Shown here one piece after another: positions 1 through 7,753 of a DNA stretch of 63,346 nt (position 1 is the stretch's first letter; the number at the start of each line of letters is the position of its first letter). Under the pieces are notes generated by a model. It was not told where the DNA came from. It did not search any database and saw only the letters and a list, made by a program, of their open reading frames with translations. A program made the translations under genes and the position numbers. This DNA comes from an uncultured Sutterella sp. (GTDB taxonomy: Bacteria; Pseudomonadota; Gammaproteobacteria; Burkholderiales; Burkholderiaceae_F): NCBI GenBank assembly GCA_900545275.1, contig UQYG01000014.1, positions 1-63,346 on the forward strand, read 5' to 3'.

Positions 1-117
1 GGCCGCCCATCTGTTAGAACAATTTTCTTATTGAACTAGTTCTGCACAATTTGGGGCCGTCTGCATGGCGGCCTTCGGGGATTTTTTCTGCAAACATTCA
101 TTTTTTTGGGACCGTTC

Positions 118-1458
118 ATGCCGATTTCCGTTGTCGATACGCCCCGGGAAGGTTTTCTCCCCGACTGGGTGGACCCCGTTCACGAAAGCGATCTGATCGA
201 GCGCCGCCGCGCGATCCACATGACGCCGGAAGTGGGGTGGTGCGAATTTCTGAGCACCGCACGGGCTGCGGAAGTGCTGAGCGGTCTGGGATTTGAAGTG
301 AAGGTCGGGCGCGAAATCCTTCAGCCCGACTACGTGCGCGGTCGCGACCCGGAAGAGGCGCAGCACGCGGAGCTCTATGCGAAGGATCAGGGCGTGCCCC
401 GTCAGCTTCTCGACCGCATGGAGGGTCTCACGGGATGCGTCGCGGTCTTCGACACGAAGCGCCCCGGCAAGACGATCTGCATCCGCGCCGAACTCGACGC
501 CCTCTACGTGAGCGAACCCGAGGATCCCGACCATCTGCCGACGCGCGAAAACTTCCACTCGATGCGCCCGGGCGTCATGCACGCCTGCGGCCACGACGGC
601 CACCAGGCGGTGCTCCTTGAGCTCGGGCGCTTCATCGCCGCCAACAAGGAGCGCCTCACGGGGAAGATCAAGTTCATCTTCCAGCCCGCCGAAGAAGGCT
701 CCCGTGGCGCCTACGCCTTCGTGCGTTCGGGCGTCCTCGACGACGTCGACACGATCATCTGCGCGCATTTCGGGCTCGATCAGCCGCCCGGCGTCGTCTA
801 CACGGCCCCGAGCAAGTTCCTCTGCACGGAAAAGATCGACTTTGAATTCATCGGCCGTCCCTCGCACGCGGGCATGCACCCGCAGACGGGGCGCAACGCC
901 CTCATGGCCGCCGCCAACGCCGCGATCAACCTCATGGCGCTTCCGCGTCACGGCGACGGGATGACCCGCGTGAACGTCGGGAACCTTCATGCGGGCGAAG
1001 GCCGCAACGTCGTCGCGGCCCACGCCACGATGCAGATCGAAGTGCGCGGCGCGAACGAAAAGATCAAGGACTATCTCGCGCACGAGGCCGTGCAGCGCTG
1101 CGCGGGGATGGCGATGGCGTTTGACGTGCAGATGAAGCACCGCGTCGTGGGCGAAGCCGTCGACTTTACGCCCGACGACAGCGTGAGCCAGCTCATCACG
1201 GTGTGCGCCAAGCGCGCCCGCTACTGCCGAAGCATTCAGCCGCATCTCACGGTGACGTACTCGGACGACGCGACGGTGATGTTCCGCCGCGTGCAGCAGC
1301 GAGGCGGCAAGGCCGGCTACTTCATTGTGGGCGCCATGCCGACGCGCGACGGCAAGCCCGTCCACACGACGGAAAACGTCGACTTCGACGAACGCTACCT
1401 CACGACGCTCTACGACACCTATACGAACGTCATCATGGCGCTTTCGGGAGAGTGGTAA
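118..1458 (+). CDS. abgA: AbgA-like M20 family amidohydrolase
   Basis: Probable metal-dependent cytoplasmic amidohydrolase of the M20 family, 446 residues, resembling the A subunit of p-aminobenzoyl-glutamate hydrolase over its whole length. Visible family features are MHACGHDGH (metal ligands), FQPAEEG (catalytic Glu), the SHAGMHPQTGRNAL dimerisation-domain stretch and a DATVMFRRVQ segment near the C-terminus matching the AbgA form. I chose the ATG at 118 over the in-frame TTG at 106 because GGGA lies 8 bases upstream of it. AbgA normally pairs with AbgB and the AbgT transporter. Neither is beside it here, so the partner may be elsewhere, or the true substrate may be another N-acyl amino acid. 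The gene is followed by a terminator, so it is probably transcribed alone. Confidence 0.8.
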   Translation: MPISVVDTPREGFLPDWVDPVHESDLIERRRAIHMTPEVGWCEFLSTARAAEVLSGLGFEVKVGREILQPDYVRGRDPEEAQHAELYAKDQGVPRQLLDRMEGLTGCVAVFDTKRPGKTICIRAELDALYVSEPEDPDHLPTRENFHSMRPGVMHACGHDGHQAVLLELGRFIAANKERLTGKIKFIFQPAEEGSRGAYAFVRSGVLDDVDTIICAHFGLDQPPGVVYTAPSKFLCTEKIDFEFIGRPSHAGMHPQTGRNALMAAANAAINLMALPRHGDGMTRVNVGNLHAGEGRNVVAAHATMQIEVRGANEKIKDYLAHEAVQRCAGMAMAFDVQMKHRVVGEAVDFTPDDSVSQLITVCAKRARYCRSIQPHLTVTYSDDATVMFRRVQQRGGKAGYFIVGAMPTRDGKPVHTTENVDFDERYLTTLYDTYTNVIMALSGEW

Positions 1459-1478
1459 GCGCTTTCGATCCTCTGCGG

Positions 1479-1502
1479 GCCTCCTTTCGGAGGCTCTTTT
1501 CT
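1479..1502 (+). terminator. Rho-independent terminator after the AbgA-like gene
   Basis: GCCTCC, loop TTTC, GGAGGC, then TCTTTTCTT: a six-pair perfect stem with a T-rich tail 20 bases after the stop codon. Confidence 0.7.
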
Positions 1503-1726
1503 TGGTGGAGACTGTTGCTCACTTTGCTTCTTGAGAAGAGAAAACGCGAAAACTCGCTTTTTAACAATGGGGGTATCCCCTTGTTTGTGTTGATGTATGT
1601 CAACTACTCACTTCTTTTCTGAGAAATTCTTTCCATCCAGAAAGTCCTTTGCGTCGGGGCGACTATGATCGAGAGAAACAGCTCCGTAGAGAGCCTCTCC
1701 TCCAACGTTTCCGGGTTGCCCTCGCC
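1503..1726. other. Intergenic leader before the symporter, no gene seen
   Basis: A comparatively A/T-rich stretch. It contains a small hairpin (GGGGTATCCCC, about 1569-1579) and another inverted repeat (GTTGA...TCAAC, about 1590-1605). A promoter is expected here, but I could not place a convincing -35/-10 pair. No glycine or lysine riboswitch core was recognised. Confidence 0.4.
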
Positions 1727-3103
1727 ATGGAATACCTCAACCATCTCGTATCAGAAATCAACAGCGTCCTCTGGGGCGTATTCTTCCTCGTTCCGCTTTT
1801 GTGCGGGACGGGGATCTTCTACACCATCAAGCTTCGATTCGTTCAGATCCGCAAGTTCGGGCTCGCCGCGCGCTACCTCTTCGGCGGTGCGTCCTTCTTC
1901 GGCAAACGCGCCGACAAGTCGGGGATGAGTTCGTTTCAGGCGCTCGCCACGGCCATCGCCGCTCAGGTGGGCACGGGCAACGTCGCGGGTACCGCCACGG
2001 CGCTCGTTTCGGGCGGTCCGGGGGCGCTCTTCTGGCTCTGGGTTGCGGCCTTCTTCGGGATGGCCACGATCTTTGCCGAAGCCGTTCTCGCGCAGACCTA
2101 CAAGGGGCATGACGCCAACGGCCACGTCGTGGGCGGTCCGGCCTACTACATCACGCAGGGGCTCGGCAAGAAATTCAAGCCCCTCGCCGTCTTCTTCTCG
2201 ATCGCCATCATCATCGCGCTCGGCTGCATCGGCAACGCCGTGCAGTCGAATTCGATCTCGCAGGCCATGAACACGGCCTTCGGGGCGCCGCTTGCGGTGA
2301 CGGGCGTCATCACGGCCGTCATCTCCGGGCTCGTCTTCTTCGGCGGTCTCGGACGTCTCGCGAGCGTCGCGGAAAAGCTCGTTCCGATCATGGCCGCGGT
2401 CTACCTCATCGGCGGCACCTACGTGATCCTCGAACATCTCTCCGAAGTCGGTCCCGCCTTCGCGCTCATCTTTGAGGCCGCCTTCAATCCGCAGGCCGTC
2501 GCGGGCGGCGCCCTCGGTCTCACGGTCGCCAAGGCCATGCAGTTCGGCGTGGCGCGCGGTCTCTTCTCGAACGAAGCCGGCATGGGTTCCACCCCGCACG
2601 CGCACGCCGTCGCCAAGGTCGAACACCCCGCCATTCAGGGCCTCGTCGCGATGTTCGGCGTCTTCGCCACGGTGGTGGTCGTGACCTTCACGGGGATCGT
2701 GATTCTCGTCACGGGCGTGCTCGACTTCCAGACGACCGGCATCGAACTCACGCAGAAGGCCTACACGCAGGGTCTCGGCACCTTCGGGATGGGCTTCGTG
2801 GCCGTCTGCCTCTTCTTCTTCGCCTATTCGACGATCATCGGCTGGAACTTCTTTGCCGAACAGAACGTGCGCTTCCTCTGGGGCGAATACGCGGTGCTTC
2901 CCTACCGCGTGATCGTGTGCCTCTTCATCGGCGTCGGGGCCGTGCTCAAGGTCGACCTCGTCTGGGCGCTCGCCGACCTCTTCAACGGTCTGATGGTGCT
3001 CCCGAACTTGGTGGCGCTGATCGCTCTGCACAAAGTGGTGGGAAATTCGCTCAACGACTTTGAGACGAAGCTCGCCGCCTATGAAAAGAAGTCGAAACAC
3101 TGA
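1727..3103 (+). CDS. Sodium:alanine/glycine symporter (AGCS family)
   Basis: Inner-membrane sodium-coupled amino-acid importer of the AGCS (AlsT/DagA) family, 458 residues with about ten hydrophobic segments. Family signatures visible are QVGTGNVAGTATA (substrate/sodium-binding region), GGPAYYI, FSNEAGMGSTP and the C-terminal FNGLMVLPN. The ATG at 1727 is chosen because MEYLNHLVSEIN leads straight into the first membrane segment. The in-frame upstream extension to 1649 is arginine-rich and unlike the family. The ribosome-binding site is weak. Substrate is probably alanine, glycine or a similar small amino acid, but the sequence cannot settle which. A strong terminator follows, so this is a single-gene unit. 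Confidence 0.88.
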   Translation: MEYLNHLVSEINSVLWGVFFLVPLLCGTGIFYTIKLRFVQIRKFGLAARYLFGGASFFGKRADKSGMSSFQALATAIAAQVGTGNVAGTATALVSGGPGALFWLWVAAFFGMATIFAEAVLAQTYKGHDANGHVVGGPAYYITQGLGKKFKPLAVFFSIAIIIALGCIGNAVQSNSISQAMNTAFGAPLAVTGVITAVISGLVFFGGLGRLASVAEKLVPIMAAVYLIGGTYVILEHLSEVGPAFALIFEAAFNPQAVAGGALGLTVAKAMQFGVARGLFSNEAGMGSTPHAHAVAKVEHPAIQGLVAMFGVFATVVVVTFTGIVILVTGVLDFQTTGIELTQKAYTQGLGTFGMGFVAVCLFFFAYSTIIGWNFFAEQNVRFLWGEYAVLPYRVIVCLFIGVGAVLKVDLVWALADLFNGLMVLPNLVALIALHKVVGNSLNDFETKLAAYEKKSKH

Positions 3104-3117
3104 TTGAAAACGACGAC

Positions 3118-3158
3118 GAAGCGGAACTTCCCACAGAAGGAGGTTCCGCTTCTTTTTT
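3118..3158 (+). terminator. Strong rho-independent terminator after the symporter
   Basis: GAAGCGGAAC (3118-3127) pairs perfectly with GTTCCGCTTC (3143-3152), and a T-tract CTTTTTTCT follows directly. The tail ends just upstream of the ribosome-binding site of the next gene. Confidence 0.85.
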
Positions 3159-3172
3159 CTCTAAAAAAAGGA

Positions 3173-3928
3173 ATGACCGTGAAAAGACGTAATCTGCTGA
3201 CGATGTTCGGAGCCATTTCGATGGTCCCTGCGTTCGCGTTGGGGAAGGGGATGCGTACGACGGGTGCCCGGTTGGCCGAACTTCTCGCCGCGGGCGAGTC
3301 GGAAACCGTCGCGGTGCTTGCGGAACCCTTCGTCAGGGAAGCGGCTGCGGGAACGCTCGCCAAGGACGCGTTCGCCTGGTACTTCGCGCAGAATCTTCAC
3401 TACCTCGACAACTACGCGCTCTCTTTCGATCGTTTCGGCGACCGCCTCGAAGGGGACGATCGGGCGCTTTGCCGCCGTTGGGCCGAAGAAACGCGCGCGA
3501 TGAAGCCGTGGACCGAAGGGCTCTTTACGAAGATCGTGGGCGGCAAGCCCGAGGAGAGTCCTTTCTACGTTCTGCGTCCCACGACCGCCGCCTACATGCG
3601 CCACGAGCGGGAGTCCGCCGAACACGCGCCGCTTCTGGCGGGCTTTGCCGCGCTGTTGCCGTGTTTCACCGTCTACGAACGCATGGGAATGGCGATTGCG
3701 CGCACGCGCAAGCTCGAAGGCAACCCGTACGCCGAGTGGCTCGCCGCCTACGGCGATCCGGCGTACTCGGAAACGGTCGATCGGGCGGTAAATTTGGCCG
3801 CGCGGCTTGGTTCGGAAGCTTCGCCCGAGGAGTGGAAGCGCGCCCGGACGGCATACCGTACGAGTTGCGGGTTTGAGCGTCGACTTTTTGAGGCCGCGTA
3901 CCTTCTGGAAGAGCCCGATCTTCGCTGA
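3173..3928 (+). CDS. TenA/THI-4 family protein with a twin-arginine signal
   Basis: A 251-residue protein starting at the ATG preceded by AAAAAAAGGA. The N-terminus VKRRNLLTMFG followed by a hydrophobic stretch ending near AFA looks like a Tat export signal. The remainder has the all-helical TenA layout: FAQNLHYLDNYALSF near the first active-site helix, LLPCFTVYERMG with the Cys at the position of the TenA nucleophile, and GFERRLFEAAY carrying the C-terminal Glu. The usual active-site Asp in the Q-D motif appears as Asn here (QN), so the chemistry may differ from thiaminase II. Sutterella-type genomes commonly pair such proteins with respiratory enzymes, but no partner is adjacent. A decayed second copy lies at about 7296-7735. 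Export and function are inferences. Confidence 0.7.
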   Translation: MTVKRRNLLTMFGAISMVPAFALGKGMRTTGARLAELLAAGESETVAVLAEPFVREAAAGTLAKDAFAWYFAQNLHYLDNYALSFDRFGDRLEGDDRALCRRWAEETRAMKPWTEGLFTKIVGGKPEESPFYVLRPTTAAYMRHERESAEHAPLLAGFAALLPCFTVYERMGMAIARTRKLEGNPYAEWLAAYGDPAYSETVDRAVNLAARLGSEASPEEWKRARTAYRTSCGFERRLFEAAYLLEEPDLR

Positions 3929-3997
3929 CGCGCCGTCCGGACGATGAGAAAGTCCGTATTTCGCTCCGTCCGGCACGAACGCCGGGGGCGCGGACCC

Positions 3998-5446
3998 TCA
4001 ACGCCACAAGTGCGCAAAGGGAACCGCCGCCCCAACGCCGTCGTAGCGGCGAACGCTCTGTCCGCAGTAGAAAAGTACGCTTTGGACCGGCTGATCCTCG
4101 CCGACGAGCGACCGGAATTTCGCGAGCATCGAGAAGTCTTCCGGGCCGACGTTTTCTTTTGACGAGGTCTGCAGCGCAATGAGCCGGCCGTTCTCCCGGT
4201 GTTCGAGCAGCCACTCGACGGTGAGACCGGTACGAAGCGCAAAGTGCCGAAGCGCCCAGGGAGAGTCGTCGTCGACAAGGGCGGCCAACTGCGCCCAGGT
4301 CCATCCCGAAAGAAGTCGTCGGACGTCGTCGGGCCTCACGTTCGGGAGGACGTTCGGGTCTACGGCGCACTGTCCGAGCAACCCGCAGAGCCATCCGGAA
4401 TCGGTAACGACGTGTTTGGGACTGCGGATGCTGCGCTCGAATCGGTCGGCCCCCGACCAAACGGGAACCGCCTCGACGAGATAAAGAGATTCAAGCGCCT
4501 CAACGCAGCGCCGTACAAGCGGCCGACCGATATCGAGCACCCTGGCGATTTGCGTGAGATTCAGCACTTCGCCCGAAGCGGCGCCAACCATGCGGTAGAC
4601 CTTGCGCAGGGTCTGCGGATTTTTGAGGCGGCTGATCACGGGCAGATCGGTGTGGCAGACGGCGCGAATGAGATCATGGAAAAAGTCGTGCCTTTCGTCG
4701 GGCGTGCCGTCTCGGCACGTCGGATAGCCGCCTCGCATCGCTTCACCGAGGACAAGGCCTCGGTTGCATTCGTCATAGGAGAGCTTGCCGGGAAAGTCCA
4801 GCGTCCCGAGACGCTCGAGAAGGTCTCGTCCGCCGCCCGTCATTTCGCCGCGCGTAAGCGTACGGATGCGAAGGGTTGCCACGTCGGAAAGCCTTTCTGC
4901 GGCCGATTCCACTTCGGGGACGCGTACGAACGAGTCCGCTACGACCACCTTGGGCATTTTCAGCTTCTCTCGAAGGTCGGGTTTCCCCGCGAGGTCGAGC
5001 ATCACGGACAGAAGCTTCGGCGAGAGATGAATGTTGCGCACAAGAAGCGTCGGAAACGGAGCGTAGCTGCTCAAGAGCGAGAGCGGCGCCTCCTCGGCGT
5101 CTTTCCGATCTTCGGGGCGCATCAGATCGATCGAAGGCGTTTGGGGAAGAATCTCCGAAAAAAGTCGCTCCCGCCCGGCGTTCCGGGGACCGCAGAGAAC
5201 GATCAGCTTTCCCCGACTTCCGGAGAGGGCGTCTTTCACAAGCGAAAGAAGGCGGGATTCCGCCAGACGCAAGGAGATCTCCTCCGACGCGCCGCGGGAG
5301 TGCGTCGAGCGTTTTTTGGGAAAAGAGCGCCGTGCCGCAGGCACCATCTCTTCCGGCAGCGTGAGATTGATCGGCGAGGGGTCCCGTTCGCGGGCGGCAA
5401 AAGCGGCGATACGGTGGGCCGACCGATCGGACGAAGTGTCGGACAT
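3998..5446 (-). CDS. AAA_14/DUF4143-type P-loop ATPase, degenerate Walker A
   Basis: A 482-residue protein with the layout of the common AAA_14 plus DUF4143 ATPases of unknown role: a P-loop at about residues 85-95, an ATPase core, a winged-helix-like region near 295-330 (TQIARVLDIGRPLVRRCVEALESL), and a C-terminal nuclease-like DUF4143 part containing WLLEHRENG. The Walker A reads GPRNAGRERL where GPRQVGKTTL is usual, so the key Lys and Thr/Ser are changed and ATPase activity is doubtful. No clear ribosome-binding site precedes the ATG, and the end of the IscB element lies only about 20 bases upstream. The insertion may therefore have removed the native promoter or leader. It is transcribed opposite to the upstream tenA-like gene. 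Confidence 0.65.
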   Translation of the reverse strand: MSDTSSDRSAHRIAAFAARERDPSPINLTLPEEMVPAARRSFPKKRSTHSRGASEEISLRLAESRLLSLVKDALSGSRGKLIVLCGPRNAGRERLFSEILPQTPSIDLMRPEDRKDAEEAPLSLLSSYAPFPTLLVRNIHLSPKLLSVMLDLAGKPDLREKLKMPKVVVADSFVRVPEVESAAERLSDVATLRIRTLTRGEMTGGGRDLLERLGTLDFPGKLSYDECNRGLVLGEAMRGGYPTCRDGTPDERHDFFHDLIRAVCHTDLPVISRLKNPQTLRKVYRMVGAASGEVLNLTQIARVLDIGRPLVRRCVEALESLYLVEAVPVWSGADRFERSIRSPKHVVTDSGWLCGLLGQCAVDPNVLPNVRPDDVRRLLSGWTWAQLAALVDDDSPWALRHFALRTGLTVEWLLEHRENGRLIALQTSSKENVGPEDFSMLAKFRSLVGEDQPVQSVLFYCGQSVRRYDGVGAAVPFAHLWR

Positions 5447-5465
5447 GAATTCATAGATGATTTCG

Positions 5466-5505
5466 GCGCGGAAACCCCTGCATTCATGCAGGGGAGGAAG
5501 CGCCG
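5466..5505. repeat. Terminal hairpin of the IscB (IS605-superfamily) element
   Basis: GGCGC (5466-5470) pairs with GCGCC (5501-5505). An inner perfect stem CCCCTGCA/TGCAGGGG (5475-5482/5487-5494) sits inside it, separated by GGAAA and AGGAA. Subterminal imperfect palindromes of this kind are typical ends of IS200/IS605-type and ISC elements. It lies just downstream of the iscB stop codon, as expected for the right end. Confidence 0.65.
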
Positions 5506-5517
5506 CTCCTTTTATGG

Positions 5518-6753
5518 TTAGTTGCGTCTTAGTTCAATCAAAAAAGTTCGACGTTTTTCCAATAGACGCAGTTTCTTGGAGTTGACGGCGGCGGAAATCC
5601 GCTCTCCGTCCAACGTTCGGATGTCGAAGTACCCCGAAGAGCGACGGCCGAAAATGAAAGCCGTTTTGCCTCGATAAAGGACCTTGTCGTAAAGACGGAA
5701 TCCTTTGATTTCGTAGGGCGTCTGATGGCGTTTGCGAACGCCGCCCTTGAGGATCGTAAGCTTGTGGATCTGTCGGTTGTGGCGGCGGGTCTGCTTCTGG
5801 AAGAAATAGTATCCGAGCCGCTTCGCCTTAAGATTTCCCGCAATGCAGAAGGCGTCCGCGCAGTGAGACTTTTCAATTTTGTTGGCGATACGGGTGTCCT
5901 TCGTGAGATAACCGTAGGTGTTTCGTACCTCAATTTCGGGATGCCTCGCCCGCAGTCGCTCGAAAAACGTCCAACGCATGACGCCCATGAAGGTTTCCGC
6001 CTGGAACGACCGACCTCGTTTCACTTTCAACTCGATCTCGCCGCGGTGGAATGCCTTGTGGCACGTCTCGCAGAGCGTGATCAGATTGTTGGGAGCGTCG
6101 CCCCCCGTGCGTCGGCTCTCGATGTGATGTACGTTGAGAACCCTGTCCTTGGACTTTCCGTGGCAGTGTTGGCACTCGTGTCCGTCACGGAAGAGAACGT
6201 ATTCGCGGACGTTCCAGAAGCCGAGCTGTTCGCCCTCCTGGTACTCGACACCCTGAACGTCGGGATTCTTCAGACGCTGCACGTCAAAGGACGCCGTTTC
6301 CACGATGATCTTCGTCACCGGCAGGATGCGCAGGACCGCCTCAACGCGAGAGACATGTGCGCCGATGCGGTTCTCCACGGACGGCGCAAGCCACCCCTTA
6401 TCTCTCTTGCGGTTGTCGAACCGCGGAGCGCGATAACGGGTCTTGCGGGATCGACGAGCTCCCCGCAGAGCGCGGCGGGCCGCAAGCAGTTCGGAGATAT
6501 CCTGACGAAGTTCGATTTCCGACGCATAGAGCTCCGCCTTTTCGGTGGAGGCCGAAAGGCCGATGTGCTCGTACCCGGCGTCGACGCCGAGGTTCACGGG
6601 CTGCGTCGTTTCCCCCGTGGCGATCGTAAGCTGGATGGTGAAGGGCGTTCGCCGTTTCACCTTCGCCTTCTTTTCTTTGAGCAGAATGCGCGCCTTGGCC
6701 GCAGAGCAGGGCATCAGCGGTTCTCCTCGTTTGTTCAAAACATATACTCTCAA
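5518..6753 (-). CDS. iscB: IscB RNA-guided nuclease
   Basis: A 411-residue IscB, the transposon-encoded ancestor-like relative of Cas9 that cuts DNA guided by omega-RNA. In order: PLMP domain (GEPLMPC, residues 10-16), RuvC-I with Asp58 in NLGVDAGYEHIG, an Arg-rich bridge helix (about 88-112), RuvC-II with Glu152 in IIVETASF, an HNH domain with zinc cysteines 194/197 and 228/231 and catalytic His209/210 (NVHHIESRRTGG), RuvC-III with His297/Asp300 (SHCADAF), then a C-terminal TAM-interacting region. All catalytic residues are present. I chose the TTG at 6753 because GAGGAA lies six bases upstream and RVYVLNKRGEPLMP is the family start; the longer reading to a TTG at 6798 adds unrelated residues. 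No tnpA transposase is adjacent, so the element is non-autonomous. Confidence 0.92.
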   Translation of the reverse strand: MRVYVLNKRGEPLMPCSAAKARILLKEKKAKVKRRTPFTIQLTIATGETTQPVNLGVDAGYEHIGLSASTEKAELYASEIELRQDISELLAARRALRGARRSRKTRYRAPRFDNRKRDKGWLAPSVENRIGAHVSRVEAVLRILPVTKIIVETASFDVQRLKNPDVQGVEYQEGEQLGFWNVREYVLFRDGHECQHCHGKSKDRVLNVHHIESRRTGGDAPNNLITLCETCHKAFHRGEIELKVKRGRSFQAETFMGVMRWTFFERLRARHPEIEVRNTYGYLTKDTRIANKIEKSHCADAFCIAGNLKAKRLGYYFFQKQTRRHNRQIHKLTILKGGVRKRHQTPYEIKGFRLYDKVLYRGKTAFIFGRRSSGYFDIRTLDGERISAAVNSKKLRLLEKRRTFLIELRRN

Positions 6754-7010
6754 GTTAGTTTCCTCGCGGTCTATTGACCGGTAATGATCCTTCGCCAATG
6801 TTGGAAGGGGTTTTCACCGACGGCACCGCTCCTACCTCTCAGAGCTTTTAACCGCCGGCCGCAGGGCGCGGGACTAGGATCTACATTCCGCGGTGCCTAT
6901 ACATTCCCAACCAACGTAGTCCGCCTTTCGGCGGCCTGAGGCTAGTCAATCAAGGCTCGAAAGCCACAAGGGCTATCAAGCCTCTGTCTTTAGACAGGGG
7001 TTATTGACGT
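6754..7010 (-). ncRNA. Omega-RNA (HEARO-type) region upstream of iscB
   Basis: The interval immediately 5' of iscB has no ORF and is rich in hairpins. On the minus strand it begins GTCAATAACCCC, followed by the stem CCCCTGTC-TAAA-GACAGAGG (7000-6981, one G-U pair). Next come GGCTTGATAGCCC and GGCTTTCGAGCC hairpins, then GCCGCCGAAAGGCGG and a GC-rich helix (CCCGCGCCCTGCGG...). Position, opening hairpin and length of about 250 nt match known HEARO/omega-RNA scaffolds. The exact ends are not determined. Confidence 0.75.
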
Positions 7011-7026
7011 GCTTCTAGAGACAGGC
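7011..7026 (-). other. Predicted omega-RNA guide segment
   Basis: In IscB systems the guide lies just 5' of the scaffold and comes from DNA flanking the element. Read on the minus strand, about 16 bases ending at 7011 (approximately GCCTGTCTCTAGAAGC) would be the guide. The boundary could shift by several bases because the scaffold start is inferred. Confidence 0.4.
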
Positions 7027-7295
7027 TTTCAATATAGATGCGAAACGAACGCTCCGAAATATGCGAAACGGTAATTTTGGAATAGGTGTTTATACCATGT
7101 TTCGGAGGTCTTTCTGGGAAAGAACATGGCGGATCGTTCACATTTTATTGCGGCGCAATGAAATGTGTGCTTTATTCCCGTAAAACTGGCACATTTCTCC
7201 CAAAGTCGGGGGGCCGTGAGTGGGGCGAGCTTCCGGCATCTTTCCGGCCGCTGATTGGCATCGTCGCGGACTGTCTTGGCATCCGTCCGCATTGC
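7027..7295. other. A/T-rich structured intergenic region, function unknown
   Basis: No supported gene. It contains two clear inverted repeats: CCATGTT...AACATGG (about 7097-7131) with an inner CTTTC/GAAAG stem, and CACATTT-T-ATTGC/GCAAT-G-AAATGTG (about 7140-7168). Base composition is visibly more A/T-rich than the flanking genes. It could be remnant leader sequence of the decayed tenA copy, an element end, or an unknown RNA. Confidence 0.35.
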
Positions 7296-7735
7296 GGGTG
7301 GTAAACGCGGGCGGTTCGGAGACCGCCGCGGTACCCGATGACCCCTTCGTCGGGGAAGCGGCTGCGGGAACGCTCTCCCAAGGACGCGTTCACCTGGTAC
7401 TTCGCGCAGAATCTCCACTGCCTCGACAAGAATGCGCTCTCCTTCGAACGATTCGACAACCGCCACGGAGGGGACGATCGGGCGCTTTGCCGCGCTTCAC
7501 CGTCTGCGAACGCATGGGCATGACGAAACTTGAGGGGAACCCGCATGCGAGTGGCTCGCCGCTTACGGAGACCCGGCATACTGGGAAACGGTCGCATGGG
7601 CCCCGGGTCTGGCTGAGGCCCTTGGAGGCGGCGCTTCGCCCGAAGAATGGGAGCTGGCCGAGGTCGCCAACCGTACAAGCTGCACCTTGGAACGAAGCGG
7701 CATACGAACTCGAACGGATCCGACGCTCTGAGATC
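7296..7735 (+). pseudogene. Decayed second copy of the TenA-like gene
   Basis: Pieces in shifting frames match the intact TenA-like protein at 3173-3928 in order: GGSETAAVPDDPFVGEAAAGTL, then FTWYFAQNLHCLDKNALSFE, DDRALCR, FTVCERMGM, KLEGNPHA, PAYWETVA, ASPEEWELA, NRTSC and EAAYELE. The region between DDRALCR and FTVCERMGM has lost the whole central segment of about 55 codons. Several frameshifts break the rest, and the signal peptide is missing. The DNA match is obvious by eye (for example TGGTACTTCGCGCAGAATCT in both). It is a dead paralogue flanking the ATPase/IscB insertion. Confidence 0.85.
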
Positions 7736-7753
7736 AGACCGGAGCGCCACGGC

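Noticed and set aside
1503..1726. Possible riboswitch ahead of the sodium:amino-acid symporter
   Set aside because: Only short hairpins are present. I found no conserved glycine or other aptamer core.
5518..7010. IscB considered as a Cas9 or TnpB gene
   Set aside because: No CRISPR array is nearby. The PLMP domain, bridge helix, HNH inserted in RuvC and 411-residue size fit IscB and not TnpB or Cas9.
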